Shown in pieces: positions 47,796 to 57,561 of a DNA stretch of 64,000 bases; within the stretch, counting starts at the first letter, position 1, and each line of letters begins with the position of its first letter. Under the pieces are notes generated by a model. The model was given only the letters and a program-made list of their open reading frames with translations, had not been told where the DNA came from and searched no databases. This stretch comes from Alcaligenes faecalis (GTDB lineage Bacteria; Pseudomonadota; Gammaproteobacteria; Burkholderiales; Burkholderiaceae_B). The position numbers and the translations under genes are program-made. The stretch spans positions 3,189,235-3,253,234 of the forward strand of contig NZ_CP031012.1 of NCBI RefSeq assembly GCF_009497775.1, given 5' to 3'.

Positions 47796-48533
47796 ATGCC
47801 CGCCCAAGCCCCTGCCGCGCTTGCCCTGAGCGCCCGGCCCCTGATGCTGTGGAAACAGCTGCGCGACGATCTGCAATACATCGCGCGCGAACACACGGAT
47901 GCCGTTCTGGCCAGTTCCCTGGCCGCGGAAGACATGGTGCTGTTTCATGCCATGTCCATCTACACCCCCGAGCTGCAAACTGTCACCCTGGATACCGGTC
48001 GTCTGCACGAAGAGACCTTGCAATTGGGCCGCGACATCCAGCAGCACTACGAACGCCCCATCCTGTTTTTTCACCCTGACCCGGACCGGGTGCAGGAACA
48101 CGTCAGCACACACGGCACACACGCTTTTTACGAAAGTGTGGAGCTGCGCAAAGAATGCTGCGCAATCCGCAAAGTGGAGCCGCTGCGCCGTGCCTTGCAA
48201 GGCCGATCGGCCTGGATTACCGGCCAACGCCGCGAACAGACCGCCAGCCGCACCGAGCTGTCCAGCAAGGAATACGACAGCGTCTTTGGACTGCAGAAAT
48301 TCAACCCCTTGATCGAATGGACTCAGGATGATGTCTGGGCCGTGATCCGTGGCTTGAGCATCCCCTACAACCCGCTGCACGACCAAGGCTACCCCTCCAT
48401 AGGCTGCGAGCCCTGTACGCGCGCCATTCGTCCCGGTGAAGACGTGCGCGCCGGGCGCTGGTGGTGGGAACAGCGCGACAGCCTGGAATGCGGCCTGCAT
48501 GCCAGCAATCTGAATAGCAGTGTCAACACCTGA
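47796..48533 (+). CDS. cysH: phosphoadenylyl/adenylyl-sulfate reductase CysH
   Basis: 245 residues from ATG 47796 (AAGGA ahead; an upstream TTG is weaker). It has four iron-sulfur cysteines in ECCAIRK and CEPC and a C-terminal catalytic ECGLH. The [4Fe-4S] cysteines indicate an assimilatory enzyme acting on APS directly, which fits the lack of a CysC kinase here. Reduces activated sulfate to sulfite. Confidence 0.95.
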   Translation: MPAQAPAALALSARPLMLWKQLRDDLQYIAREHTDAVLASSLAAEDMVLFHAMSIYTPELQTVTLDTGRLHEETLQLGRDIQQHYERPILFFHPDPDRVQEHVSTHGTHAFYESVELRKECCAIRKVEPLRRALQGRSAWITGQRREQTASRTELSSKEYDSVFGLQKFNPLIEWTQDDVWAVIRGLSIPYNPLHDQGYPSIGCEPCTRAIRPGEDVRAGRWWWEQRDSLECGLHASNLNSSVNT

Positions 48534-48542
48534 AGGAACCCC

Positions 48543-49454
48543 ATGGGCGAACCACTCTCTACCCGTACTCATCTGGACTGGCTGGAAGCCGAAGCCATTT
48601 TTATTCTGCGCGAAATCGCGGCTGAAGCTGAAAAACCCGTGCTGCTGTTCTCCGGCGGCAAGGACTCCGCCGTGCTGCTGCAACTGGCGCAGAAAGCCTT
48701 TGCGCCCGGCCCATTGCCGTTTCCCTTGATGCATGTGGACACCGGCCACAACTACCCGGAAGTCATCGAATTTCGGGATCGCCGCGCCGCGGAGCTGAAC
48801 GCCGAATTGATTGTGCGCAGCGTGGAAGATTCCATTGCACGCGGCACCGTCGTGCTGCGCAATGAAACCGCCAGCCGTAACGGTGCCCAAGCCGTCACCT
48901 TGCTGGAAGCGATTGCCGAATTTGGCTTTGATGCCTGTTTCGGTGGTGCCCGCCGTGACGAAGAAAAAGCCCGCGCCAAAGAACGCATCGTGTCCTTTCG
49001 CGACGAGTTCGGCCAATGGGACCCCAAAGCGCAACGCCCCGAGCTGTGGCACTTGTTCAACACCCGCATTCACAAGGGCGAGAACCTGCGCGTCTTCCCG
49101 ATTTCCAACTGGACCGAACTGGACGTGTGGCAATACATCCAGCGTGAGGCCATTGATCTGCCATCCATCTACTACACCCACTCGCGCGAAGTGGTGGAGC
49201 GCCAGGGCCTGATCGTTCCCATCACTCCACTGACTCCTCTGCTGGAGGGTGAGACCTCCGAATGGCGCGATGTACGTTTTCGCACCGTAGGCGATATTTC
49301 CTGCACCTGCCCGGTGCTCTCTACCGCCGCGTCCGTGCAAGACATTATTGCTGAAACCGCCTTGGCCACCATTACCGAGCGCGGTGCCACCCGCATGGAT
49401 GACCAGACTTCCGAAGCCTCCATGGAACACCGCAAGAAACAAGGATATTTCTAA
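48543..49454 (+). CDS. cysD: sulfate adenylyltransferase subunit 2 (CysD)
   Basis: 303 residues with PP-loop LLFSGGKDSAVLL (about 38-50). With CysN it forms APS from sulfate and ATP. Nine bases after cysH (AAGGA ribosome site) and one base overlap with cysN. Confidence 0.97.
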   Translation: MGEPLSTRTHLDWLEAEAIFILREIAAEAEKPVLLFSGGKDSAVLLQLAQKAFAPGPLPFPLMHVDTGHNYPEVIEFRDRRAAELNAELIVRSVEDSIARGTVVLRNETASRNGAQAVTLLEAIAEFGFDACFGGARRDEEKARAKERIVSFRDEFGQWDPKAQRPELWHLFNTRIHKGENLRVFPISNWTELDVWQYIQREAIDLPSIYYTHSREVVERQGLIVPITPLTPLLEGETSEWRDVRFRTVGDISCTCPVLSTAASVQDIIAETALATITERGATRMDDQTSEASMEHRKKQGYF

Positions 49455-50755
49455 TGAACACAGTCAATGACGCCTGGCTGCAGGCTGCCGATCAGGGCGT
49501 GCTGCGTCTGATTACCGCTGGCTCCGTGGACGACGGAAAATCCACCTTGATTGGCCGCTTGCTGGTGGACAGCCAGGGCGTGTTTGCCGACCAGATTGCG
49601 GCCATTCAGCGCTCCAAGTACAAACGTGGCGAGGACGCCGAACCCGATCTGGCCTTGCTGACCGATGGCCTGGAAGCCGAACGGGAACAAGGCATCACGA
49701 TTGATGTGGCCTACCGCTACTTCGCAACTCCCAAACGCAAATTCATTGTGGCCGATACCCCCGGTCACGAGCAGTACACCCGCAACATGATTACGGGTGC
49801 CTCCACCGCCCAGGCCGCCATCATCCTGATTGACGCACACCGCGCCAAAGACGGAGAACTGCTGACCCAGACCAAGCGCCACAGCACCGTTGCCAAACTG
49901 CTGGGCCTGCGTCATATCGTGGTGGCGGTGAACAAGATGGACCTGGTCGATTGGGACCAAGCCGTGTTCGACCGCATCCATGAAGCCTATCGCCAACTGG
50001 CCACACAACTGGGGATTGAGCACTTTCATATCATTCCGCTCTCGGCCCTGAAAGGCGAGAACATCACCCAGGCATCGCCACACACACCTTGGTATCAAGG
50101 CTTGCCGCTGCTGCCTTTGCTGGAATCGCTGGATCTGCGCGAGAACATTCAGCGCCCTGCCCGCTTGTTTGTGCAATGGGTAGCGCGTCATGGTGGTAGC
50201 AGTGCTGATGGTTTCCGTGGCTACGCCGGGCAGCTCAGTGGTGGCCGCATCCAGGTGGGCGATAGCGTTCAGGTGTGGCCTAGCGGGAAAACCGCCGTCA
50301 TCACACAGCTGTTCCGCGCTGGTACGGAACAAGTTTCCGTCAGTGACGGGGACGCCGTGACTGTGGTGCTGGATCGTGAGCTGGATATTTCGCGGGGCGA
50401 CCTGCTGACACTGGCCCATGATGAGGTCAGCACCAGCAAACGCTTTGACGCCCAGTTGTGCTGGCTGGACGAGCAGGCCTTGAACACCACCCGCTCTTAC
50501 TGGTTAAAGCAAGGCACACGCCTGACGCAAGCCAAGGTGCAAGCCGTGCATGCCCTGCGCGACGTGCATAGTCTGCAAGAGCAGCAAGCCACTGGCACCC
50601 TGTCCTTGAATGATATTGGCCGTGTCAGCCTGGTCAGCCGTGACCCGCTGGTGCTGGACGATTATCAGGATCATTCCAGCACGGGCTCGTTCATCCTGAT
50701 CGACCCCAGCACAAACCAGACCGTGGCTGCTGGTCTGGTTCAAAAAGCCGCCTAA
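49454..50755 (+). CDS. cysN: sulfate adenylyltransferase subunit 1 (CysN, GTPase)
   Basis: 433 residues. GTPase motifs G1 GSVDDGKST, G3 DTPGHEQ and G4 NKMD, then EF-Tu-like beta barrels. GTP hydrolysis drives APS formation by CysD. The protein stops before any APS kinase domain. Convergent with ackA, three bases apart. Confidence 0.97.
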   Translation: MNTVNDAWLQAADQGVLRLITAGSVDDGKSTLIGRLLVDSQGVFADQIAAIQRSKYKRGEDAEPDLALLTDGLEAEREQGITIDVAYRYFATPKRKFIVADTPGHEQYTRNMITGASTAQAAIILIDAHRAKDGELLTQTKRHSTVAKLLGLRHIVVAVNKMDLVDWDQAVFDRIHEAYRQLATQLGIEHFHIIPLSALKGENITQASPHTPWYQGLPLLPLLESLDLRENIQRPARLFVQWVARHGGSSADGFRGYAGQLSGGRIQVGDSVQVWPSGKTAVITQLFRAGTEQVSVSDGDAVTVVLDRELDISRGDLLTLAHDEVSTSKRFDAQLCWLDEQALNTTRSYWLKQGTRLTQAKVQAVHALRDVHSLQEQQATGTLSLNDIGRVSLVSRDPLVLDDYQDHSSTGSFILIDPSTNQTVAAGLVQKAA

Positions 50756-50758
50756 GGT

Positions 50759-51958
50759 CTAGTCGCGAGTCTGCTGTTTGGCACGTACCAAAGCGAGGGA
50801 CTGTTCAGCAATGATCAGTTCCTCGTTGGTTGGGATCACCAAAACACGTACAGCACTGCTGTCCGTAGAAATCACGGTTTCCCCTGCCTGGTTACGAGCC
50901 GGATCAATCTCCACCCCCATCCACTCCAGGTGCTTGGCGATGCCTGCGCGAATGGATGGGCTGTGCTCGCCAATCCCCGCCGTGAACACCAAGGTATCCA
51001 GGCCCTTCAAGGCCACGCACAAGCCCGCCAGATTCTCTGCCGTGTGATAGCAGAAGTACTCCACCGCCAGCTTGGCGCGAGGATCATCCGAAGCTTCCAG
51101 CGCGCGCATATCTGCCTGATCACCGGATAAGCCTTTCAGGCCGGATTGGGTGTAGAGCACGGACTGGATCTCATCGTGTTCCATGCCCTGCTCCAGCATC
51201 CACAGGACCACACCGGCATCCAGACGCCCCGGACGTGTGCCCATAGGCAAGCCGTCCAGCGCCGTAAAGCCCATGGTGGTGTGCACGCTGCGGCCTTCTT
51301 TCAGAGCGCAAGCCGATGCCCCGGAACCCAGGTGGGCAACGACGACACGCCCATCGGCCAGCTCGGGCATTTCGCGGCGCAGGTGCTGAGAAATATAGTG
51401 GTAGGACAGGCCGTGGAAACCGTAGCGGCGCACGCCCTGCTCAAAGAAACGGCCCGGCAAGGCAAAGTGCTGCAAATGCGGCGCATGCCCTTGGTGGAAA
51501 GCCGTATCCAGACACGCGACCTGGAAGATTTCCGGGTAGTGTTCAAAGATCACACGGACAGGAGCCAGATTGTTTTGCTGATGCAGCGGTGCCAAAGGCG
51601 ACAGGCTGTCCAGATATTCCAACACCTGCGGCGTCAGGGGCACGCTGCTGTCGTAGCGAGCGCCCCCGTGCACAATGCGGTGGCCAACAGCAATAGGCCG
51701 ACCATCTACATGCTCCAGCAGCCAGCGCGCCACCAAAGCCTGGGCCGTATGCAAGTCCTTGGCCTGTTCGCCATCCAGATCCTGCTTGACCATGGATTGG
51801 CCTTGCGCATCCTTGACCTTGAAAGCTGGCTGGCTACTGCCAATGCCAGAAACCTGACCGCCAAACTCAAAATCCAGCTGGTCGCCCGGCTGCACCTTGT
51901 ACATATGAAACTTCAGGCTGGAGCTGCCTGCGTTAATGACCAGAATCTGCTCGCTCAT
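50759..51958 (-). CDS. ackA: acetate kinase
   Basis: 399 residues with NAGSSSLKF at the start, VGHRIVHGG and GIGEHSP near the end. Interconverts acetyl phosphate and acetate with ATP. Its ATG shares one base with the TAA of the phosphotransacetylase gene. Confidence 0.97.
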   Translation of the reverse strand: MSEQILVINAGSSSLKFHMYKVQPGDQLDFEFGGQVSGIGSSQPAFKVKDAQGQSMVKQDLDGEQAKDLHTAQALVARWLLEHVDGRPIAVGHRIVHGGARYDSSVPLTPQVLEYLDSLSPLAPLHQQNNLAPVRVIFEHYPEIFQVACLDTAFHQGHAPHLQHFALPGRFFEQGVRRYGFHGLSYHYISQHLRREMPELADGRVVVAHLGSGASACALKEGRSVHTTMGFTALDGLPMGTRPGRLDAGVVLWMLEQGMEHDEIQSVLYTQSGLKGLSGDQADMRALEASDDPRAKLAVEYFCYHTAENLAGLCVALKGLDTLVFTAGIGEHSPSIRAGIAKHLEWMGVEIDPARNQAGETVISTDSSAVRVLVIPTNEELIIAEQSLALVRAKQQTRD

Positions 51959-52944
51959 TAGTGCGTGGCCTCCACGGCAACTTTACGTTCCAGATAGCCG
52001 GCGTAAATGCTGGCAACGGCGCAAGACGCCATGCGAGTCTGGGCACTATCGGCGCGGCTGGTCAGAATAATCGGCACGCGAGCGCCCATCACAATACCGG
52101 CAGCCTGTGCGCCGGACAGGAAGGTCAGGTTTTTGGCCAGCATATTGCCGGCTTCCAAATCAGGGGCCACCAGAATCTGCGCCTTGCCCGCAACGGGCGA
52201 CACAATTCCTTTGATACGCGCCGCTTCGGGGCTGATGGCATTGTCCAGCGCCAAGGGGCCGTCCAGCACTCCACCTGTAATCTGGCCGCGATCAGCCATC
52301 TTGCACAAGGCAGCGGCTTCCAGTGTGGTGGGGATTTTTTCCGTCACCTGCTCGACCGCAGACAGGATAGCGACCAGCGGTTTGCCCAGGCCCAGACCAT
52401 GGTGCAGATCAATGGCGTTCTGCACGATATCTGCCTTGGTGCTCAGGTCGGGGAAGATATTGATAGCACCATCCGTTACGAACAAGGGCTCGGGATAGCT
52501 GGGGACATCCATGATGAACACATGGCTCAGGCGGCGGCCCGTGCGCAAGCCTTTGCCCTGGGTGCAGAGCACGGCCTGAATCAGTTCGTCCGTATGCAGG
52601 CTGCCTTTCATCAGCAATTGCGCGCGTCCGGCCAGCACTTCTTCTACAGCGCGCTCTGCCGAGGCATGGCTATGCGGGGTATCAATCAAGGTCACCCCTT
52701 CCAGGCTCAAACCATGCTCTGCCGCGACGGAATGCAAACGGGCCTGCGGGCCAACCAGCACGATCTCGAACAGGCCTTGGGCCCGTGCCTGCAAGGCGGC
52801 TCCCAGGGACACGTCGTCGCAGGGGTGAGCCACTACACAAATCCGACTGTGCTCCTTGCGAGCTTGCTCGATCAATCGGGAATAATGACTGGAAGGCCCA
52901 GTGCGATCCACGGCGGCCATATCCAGGCCTGCAGGGTGATTCAT
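51958..52944 (-). CDS. phosphate acetyltransferase (short PTA/PTB type)
   Basis: 328 residues from ATG 52944 (AAGGAG ahead; the longer frame is unlikely). PTA_PTB-family blocks LLMKGSLHTDELI and GRLSHVFIMD-like region. Lacks the long N-terminal regulatory part of enteric Pta. With ackA it makes a Pta-Ack route; butyryl or propionyl activity is possible. Confidence 0.9.
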   Translation of the reverse strand: MNHPAGLDMAAVDRTGPSSHYSRLIEQARKEHSRICVVAHPCDDVSLGAALQARAQGLFEIVLVGPQARLHSVAAEHGLSLEGVTLIDTPHSHASAERAVEEVLAGRAQLLMKGSLHTDELIQAVLCTQGKGLRTGRRLSHVFIMDVPSYPEPLFVTDGAINIFPDLSTKADIVQNAIDLHHGLGLGKPLVAILSAVEQVTEKIPTTLEAAALCKMADRGQITGGVLDGPLALDNAISPEAARIKGIVSPVAGKAQILVAPDLEAGNMLAKNLTFLSGAQAAGIVMGARVPIILTSRADSAQTRMASCAVASIYAGYLERKVAVEATH

Positions 52945-53094
52945 GATAGATGACTCCTTGGAGATGAACGAAGCTAACCCAACACTAAAACATTTATCAG
53001 CCCGCATGTCTTTGATTGCGAACAGGGAAACTTCAACATTTTGCCCATAATTCTTTTAAGCACGCCATGAATGAGGCATAAAGATTAAAGATTT

Positions 53095-53140
53095 AAAAAA
53101 AATCCGGTTTTGCAAAGCGCAAACCGGACTTTTTTATTTT
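53095..53140 (-). terminator. terminator after DUF1348 gene
   Basis: TCCGGTTTTGC and GCGCAAACCGGA pair across AAA, with A-run and T-run on either side; works on both strands. Confidence 0.9.
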
Positions 53141-53194
53141 TATAACTGTTTATTCATGACCGTAGCCCAGATCCGACAGTATCCGGGCTGGGTG

Positions 53195-53662
53195 TTACAA
53201 GCCTAATTCACTCAGGCTGGGGTGCTCGTCGGGGCGTCGGCCCAGAGGCCAATGGAATTTGCGCTCGGACTCGGTAATGTCCAGATCGTTAATGCTGGCA
53301 TGGCGGACTGCCATATAGCCATTCTCATCAAACTCCCAGTTTTCATTTCCATAACTGCGCCACCATTGTCCGTATTCATCTTGCCATTCATAGGCAAAAC
53401 GCACGGCAATTCTATTTTCATGCCAGGCCCAGAGTTCTTTAATCAAACGGTATTCACGCTCTTTTTGCCATTTGCGTTCTAAAAAAGATTGAACCTGATC
53501 GCGTCCCTGCGGAAATTCGCTACGATTGCGCCAGCGCGTATCCACGGTATAAGCCTGCGAAACCTTGACCGGGTCACGGCTATTCCAGGCATCCTCGGCG
53601 GCACGCACTTTCTGGCGGGCACTTTCCAGATCGAAGGGTGGCAAGGGAGGACGTTTATCCAT
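53195..53662 (-). CDS. DUF1348 (SnoaL/NTF2-like) protein
   Basis: 155 residues, soluble, matching the DUF1348 pattern ([45 protein letters not shown]). NTF2-like cone fold; no assigned reaction. Between a terminator and a LysR gene on the same strand. Confidence 0.87.
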   Translation of the reverse strand: MDKRPPLPPFDLESARQKVRAAEDAWNSRDPVKVSQAYTVDTRWRNRSEFPQGRDQVQSFLERKWQKEREYRLIKELWAWHENRIAVRFAYEWQDEYGQWWRSYGNENWEFDENGYMAVRHASINDLDITESERKFHWPLGRRPDEHPSLSELGL

Positions 53663-53723
53663 AGTGATCTCCTAGAAAACAAGAGTGGACCAGACAGTCT
53701 AGCGGCAAAACGTAAGCAGTCTC

Positions 53724-54641
53724 TTACTGGCCGGTATCGGCCCAGGGTGCTTGCTCAAATCCGGCGACCAGAAAGTCGATAAAGGCTTGTACACGGGCCG
53801 AGCGGGACCGGCCCGGAGGCGTCAGCAAATGCAAGGTCAGGGTGGGCAAATCCCATTGCGGCAATACAACTTCCAGTTGGCCTTGCTCGACCATATCGCC
53901 CAGCAGGAATTGCGGCAGCACGCTCAGCCCCAGGCCCTGGAGCAAGGGTGGGATCAAGGCCTGGGCGTTGTTGACTTGCAGGGCGCAGGGCACGGTTTGG
54001 GAGTAGTACTCCTCCCTCTGCTGAAAGCGCCAGACGCTGCCACGGCGCTCGTAGGCGTAGCGCAGGCTCATGTGTTGTGCCAAGTCGCTTGGGTGGGTGG
54101 GTCTACCGTATTTGGCCAGGTAACTGGGGGCTGCGACCAGGCGCAAACGCAGATTGCACAGGCGGCGCACCAGGAGACTGGAGTCATCCATGGTCGAGAT
54201 ACGCAAGGCCATGTCGAAACCTTGTTCAACGATGTTCACCTGGGCGTCGTTAAAGTGCAGGTCCAGCAGAACGGCCGGGTGCTTTTCCATGAAGGCTGGC
54301 AGCAAAGGGGCCAGGTGCTCCAGCCCGAAGGACATGGGCGCGGCAATCTTGATGCGTCCTTGCAGGCTTTCTTTCTGGTCGCGTGCCAGGGCTTCGGCGC
54401 TTTGTCCGGCCGCCAGAACGGCCTGGGCCTGTTCCAGGCTGGCCTGCCCGGTTTCTGTCAGGGACAGGCGTCGGGAGGTGCGGTGGAACAGGGATACGTG
54501 CAGCTGTTTTTCCAGCCGGGTGATTGCCTTGGAGACGGTGGGTTGTGACAGGCCCAGAACTTCGGCAGCCTGGGCGAAGGAGCCGGTTTCCGCCACAGTG
54601 GCGAAGATGGCCCATGCTTGTAGATCCGGTAATGTTTTCAT
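53724..54641 (-). CDS. LysR-family regulator
   Basis: 305 residues with helix-turn-helix GSFAQAAEVLGLSQPTVSKA and a LysR effector domain. Divergent from the pirin gene across a 97-base spacer with an ATTGA-N11-TCAAT palindrome, so it probably controls pirin. Confidence 0.92.
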   Translation of the reverse strand: MKTLPDLQAWAIFATVAETGSFAQAAEVLGLSQPTVSKAITRLEKQLHVSLFHRTSRRLSLTETGQASLEQAQAVLAAGQSAEALARDQKESLQGRIKIAAPMSFGLEHLAPLLPAFMEKHPAVLLDLHFNDAQVNIVEQGFDMALRISTMDDSSLLVRRLCNLRLRLVAAPSYLAKYGRPTHPSDLAQHMSLRYAYERRGSVWRFQQREEYYSQTVPCALQVNNAQALIPPLLQGLGLSVLPQFLLGDMVEQGQLEVVLPQWDLPTLTLHLLTPPGRSRSARVQAFIDFLVAGFEQAPWADTGQ

Positions 54642-54667
54642 GTCGTTTTTGGAATGGATTCTATGCT

Positions 54668-54688
54668 ATTGATTCTATTTTATTCAAT
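54668..54688. promoter_or_regulatory. candidate LysR operator
   Basis: ATTGATTCTATTTTATTCAAT, an imperfect 21-bp dyad (ATTGA/TCAAT ends) in the LysR-pirin spacer, of the usual LysR size. Confidence 0.4.
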
Positions 54689-54738
54689 CAGCAAGACGCT
54701 TAGAATTCTTTTTAGTATCCAATATTAAGGAGCGCATC

Positions 54739-55440
54739 ATGATTGAACATCGGCCTTTTAATGAACTGGGCGGCGCCAACCACGGCTGGCTGGACGCCAA
54801 GCACCATTTTTCTTTTGCGAATTACTATGATCCCGCTCGCATGAACTGGGGTGCCTTGCGTGTCTGGAATGACGACACGATTGCGTCCAACACCGGGTTT
54901 CCGCCTCACGATCATGCCGATATGGAGATCATTACGTATGTGCGTGAAGGGGCAATCAGCCACCAGGACAGTTTGGGCAATAAGGGTCGTACGGAAGCGG
55001 GTGATGTGCAGGTGATGAGTGCCGGCACGGGTATTCGCCATGCGGAGTACAACCTGGAAAGTGACACGACGCGGATTTTCCAGATCTGGATTCAGCCAGA
55101 GCGTCGTGGTTTACCGCCTGCCTGGGGTGCCAAGCCTTTCCCCAAGGATGAGCGTTCGGGGCAGTTTGTGGCTCTGGCCAGTGGGTTTGAGGGTGACGCG
55201 GAGGCTTTGCCGATTCGTGCCCAGGCTCGTGTGCTGGGAGCGACCTTGAAGAAGGGTCAAAGCACGACTTTGTCTTTGCCTGCCGAGCATCTGGCTTATC
55301 TGGTGCCTGCCACGGGGCGGGTTGTGGTGAATGGTCTGGAGTTGAGTGCTCGTGATGGGGCGGCGGTTCGCAATGAAACGACGCTGGAGATTCAGGCACT
55401 GGAGGATGCTGAGCTGGTGCTGGTTGAGACGGCGCAGTAA
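54739..55440 (+). CDS. pirin-family bicupin protein
   Basis: 233 residues. N-terminal cupin with metal ligands in FPPHDHADMEII and GTGIRHAEYN, then a second cupin-like half. Homologue of E. coli YhhW (quercetin dioxygenase activity) and pirins linked to redox sensing. AAGGAGCG ahead. Its codon use shows more G/T at third positions than the neighbours. Confidence 0.92.
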   Translation: MIEHRPFNELGGANHGWLDAKHHFSFANYYDPARMNWGALRVWNDDTIASNTGFPPHDHADMEIITYVREGAISHQDSLGNKGRTEAGDVQVMSAGTGIRHAEYNLESDTTRIFQIWIQPERRGLPPAWGAKPFPKDERSGQFVALASGFEGDAEALPIRAQARVLGATLKKGQSTTLSLPAEHLAYLVPATGRVVVNGLELSARDGAAVRNETTLEIQALEDAELVLVETAQ

Positions 55441-55463
55441 TTGCGGATGAAGCGTTTTAAGGA

Positions 55464-55501
55464 TGGGGAGAGCGATTTGGGCTCTCCCCTTCTTCTTTTT
55501 T
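55464..55501 (+). terminator. terminator after pirin gene
   Basis: GGGGAGAGC-GATTTGG-GCTCTCCCC followed by TTCTTCTTTTTTG. Confidence 0.9.
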
Positions 55502-55502
55502 G

Positions 55503-55537
55503 TTCTGCTGTTCTGTTGTTCTGTTGTTCTGTTGTTC
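55503..55537. repeat. 8-bp tandem repeat (TTCTGTTG)x4.4
   Basis: TTCTGCTG, three TTCTGTTG units and a partial TTC, directly after the pirin terminator. Likely slippage-prone; no gene crosses it. Confidence 0.85.
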
Positions 55538-55670
55538 AAGAACTAAACGCAGGTAAGAGAAGATGTTTGTTTTTTAGATGTCATGTGTCGGCTCAATAAT
55601 TGAACAAACTAAAAGGACGCGTAGATGGCCGGGCGAGTGCTTATTCGGTACTCGGCGTTGTCAGAAAGAC

Positions 55671-55901
55671 GCCACTTGGAGCCCTGCCAGGGTGTCCGGG
55701 CTGAGCACTTGCCGGTGCTGCGCACCGGTGCCCTTGTCAGGAGATAGCTACGGGCGCACCCTGAACTCCCGGGGTGGTTCGTCCCCCGGACGAACCACAA
55801 GCGCCCCGGTCAAACAACAGGGTGCTTGCATCCCTACGCTATCTCCTGACCGCGGCAAGTACTCTGAATCGCCCCGACACCCTGGCAGGGCTCCAAGCGG
55901 C
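55671..55901 (-). repeat. structured hairpin element, copy C
   Basis: 231 bases, inverted relative to A and B. Outer arm 55671-55701/55871-55901 (29 of 31 paired). Inner helices: 55703-55714/55853-55864 (one G-T), 55736-55748/55838-55850 (13 bp perfect), 55756-55763/55818-55825, 55769-55774/55804-55809, and 55774-55784/55788-55798 (11 bp, GGG loop on the minus strand). Side hairpin 55712-55718/55722-55728. Same motifs as A and B on the minus strand. Confidence 0.92.
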
Positions 55902-56210
55902 TCGCATCGTGAGCAAAGTGAGGGCGAAACGTAACTGTGATGCCGCTTTGTGGGCTAATTGGTGATGGATTCAGGGGTGTTTTTTGTGGCCCAGTCTCTT
56001 GTCATGAAAAATGCAGCGGAGGGTGGGTCTCCCCAGCTGTCTGTTTTTGGTCCTGGTTTGGAAAGTATTCCTGATTTTTTGTTTAGGTAAGGTAAACAAT
56101 CCTTTGTTTTTCTCCCCCTTCTTGTTCTGTGGAGCTTTCCCTTAACGGAAACTGGCTCATAAAGCAGATCAAAACATCTTCTTTACTCTGATTAAACTGT
56201 TTGTTCTCAA
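55902..56210. other. gene-free region after copy C
   Basis: About 310 bases with no coding sequence or clear signal. AT content rises towards the GGDEF gene, consistent with a promoter. Confidence 0.5.
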
Positions 56211-56294
56211 TTGATAAGCGTTTGCCCTGCAGCAATATCGTTACAATTGTTGGAACGCCGATTTTCAACTTTTCTTAATGCACGCGAACACACC

Positions 56295-57440
56295 GTGTCC
56301 TCTTCCAACCAGTATTTCGTTCTGATCGTCCCTGCCTGCGCGGCATTGCTGGGCGTCGCGATGATTTACTGCTGGAGCCGTCTACGCGATCATCGTTATC
56401 TTCTCTGGATTGCCTCGGGGTATATCTCCACGGCTATTCCTATGGGGATCCATAGTCTGATGCCCAATGGGCTCTTGGCGCGCTGGACTCTGCCTTTGTC
56501 GGCTATGTATTTGTTTGGTGTCTGGGCCCTGTCTCATGGGGTTGCTTTGCGTTTTGGCGGGCGTGCTCATCCCAGGCTGGCCTGCGCGATCATGCTCCTG
56601 ACGCTGGTGCTGCTTTTTTATTTTTCCCAGATTGATGATGATCTCTGGCTACGTTTGCAGATTCTGAACTGGGGCTTAGCCTTGCTGGTCGCCCTGCCCG
56701 TCAAGTCGATTATGTCCAGCAGATCGCGCACGATTCCTTTAGCAACGCTGTTGCGGGCCTCTTATCTGACGGCTCTGCTCTATGCTTTTGTTCGTGTTTG
56801 TGCGCTGGCCACGTTGATCCCTCGCGAGATGCAGCCAGAGCTGACCCGCTCCGGGTTTTGGCTCTTGATGCTGGCGACCAATATGTTCATCAGCATTTGG
56901 GTCGCGCTGGCTATCTTGACCAGTACAGCCATGTCGATTGTGCAGACGCTGGATCATGAGCGCAGCCGGGACCCTTTGACTCGCTTGCTGAATCGTCGTG
57001 CGTTTTTCGAGCAGGTTAAAAAGCGGCTGGAGCTGTATGGTCATAGTGGCTGGGCGGTCATGACTTGCGATCTGGATCATTTCAAGATGGTCAATGACAC
57101 CTGGGGCCATGCCGCGGGCGACCGGGCCTTGAAGGAGTTTGGGGCTTTGCTGGCTCGCACGGTACGGCAGGATGATTTGGCCGCCCGCTTCGGGGGCGAG
57201 GAGTTTGTCTTGCTGATACGCAGTACCAGCCTGCATACCGCTGTGCTGGTTGCCGAGCGTTTGCGTAGCAGTGTGATGAATCTGCATATCCCCGCCACAG
57301 CGCATACGTTAACCGCCAGTTTCGGGGTGGTTCAGCTAAGCAGCAATGGCGACATCAATCAGGCCATTGAACATGCTGACCGGCTTTTGTACGAAGCCAA
57401 GCATGCTGGCCGCAACAAGGTCGTTTGGAAGGCTTCCTGA
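56295..57440 (+). CDS. membrane-bound diguanylate cyclase (GGDEF)
   Basis: About 381 residues from GTG 56295; a TTG at 56211 would add 28 residues, and neither has a clear ribosome site. About seven N-terminal membrane segments, then a GGDEF domain with active GGEEF (RFGGEEFVLLI) and an inhibitory I-site RQDD five residues before it. Expected to make cyclic di-GMP from two GTP and to be product-inhibited. Confidence 0.88.
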   Translation: MSSSNQYFVLIVPACAALLGVAMIYCWSRLRDHRYLLWIASGYISTAIPMGIHSLMPNGLLARWTLPLSAMYLFGVWALSHGVALRFGGRAHPRLACAIMLLTLVLLFYFSQIDDDLWLRLQILNWGLALLVALPVKSIMSSRSRTIPLATLLRASYLTALLYAFVRVCALATLIPREMQPELTRSGFWLLMLATNMFISIWVALAILTSTAMSIVQTLDHERSRDPLTRLLNRRAFFEQVKKRLELYGHSGWAVMTCDLDHFKMVNDTWGHAAGDRALKEFGALLARTVRQDDLAARFGGEEFVLLIRSTSLHTAVLVAERLRSSVMNLHIPATAHTLTASFGVVQLSSNGDINQAIEHADRLLYEAKHAGRNKVVWKAS

Positions 57441-57561
57441 GTTATTCCTCCTGCTTGCTGATACCCTTACAGTCTCTTTTTCAAGACAGCCCTGTTAGAG
57501 GCTGATTGATCGGACTATCACAGCAAAAGCCGGGAGCGTTCACGCCTCCCCAGGAGACCTC

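Noticed and set aside
47658..49442. A 594-codon frame antisense to cysH and cysD
   Set aside because: Shadow of two well-supported genes on the plus strand.
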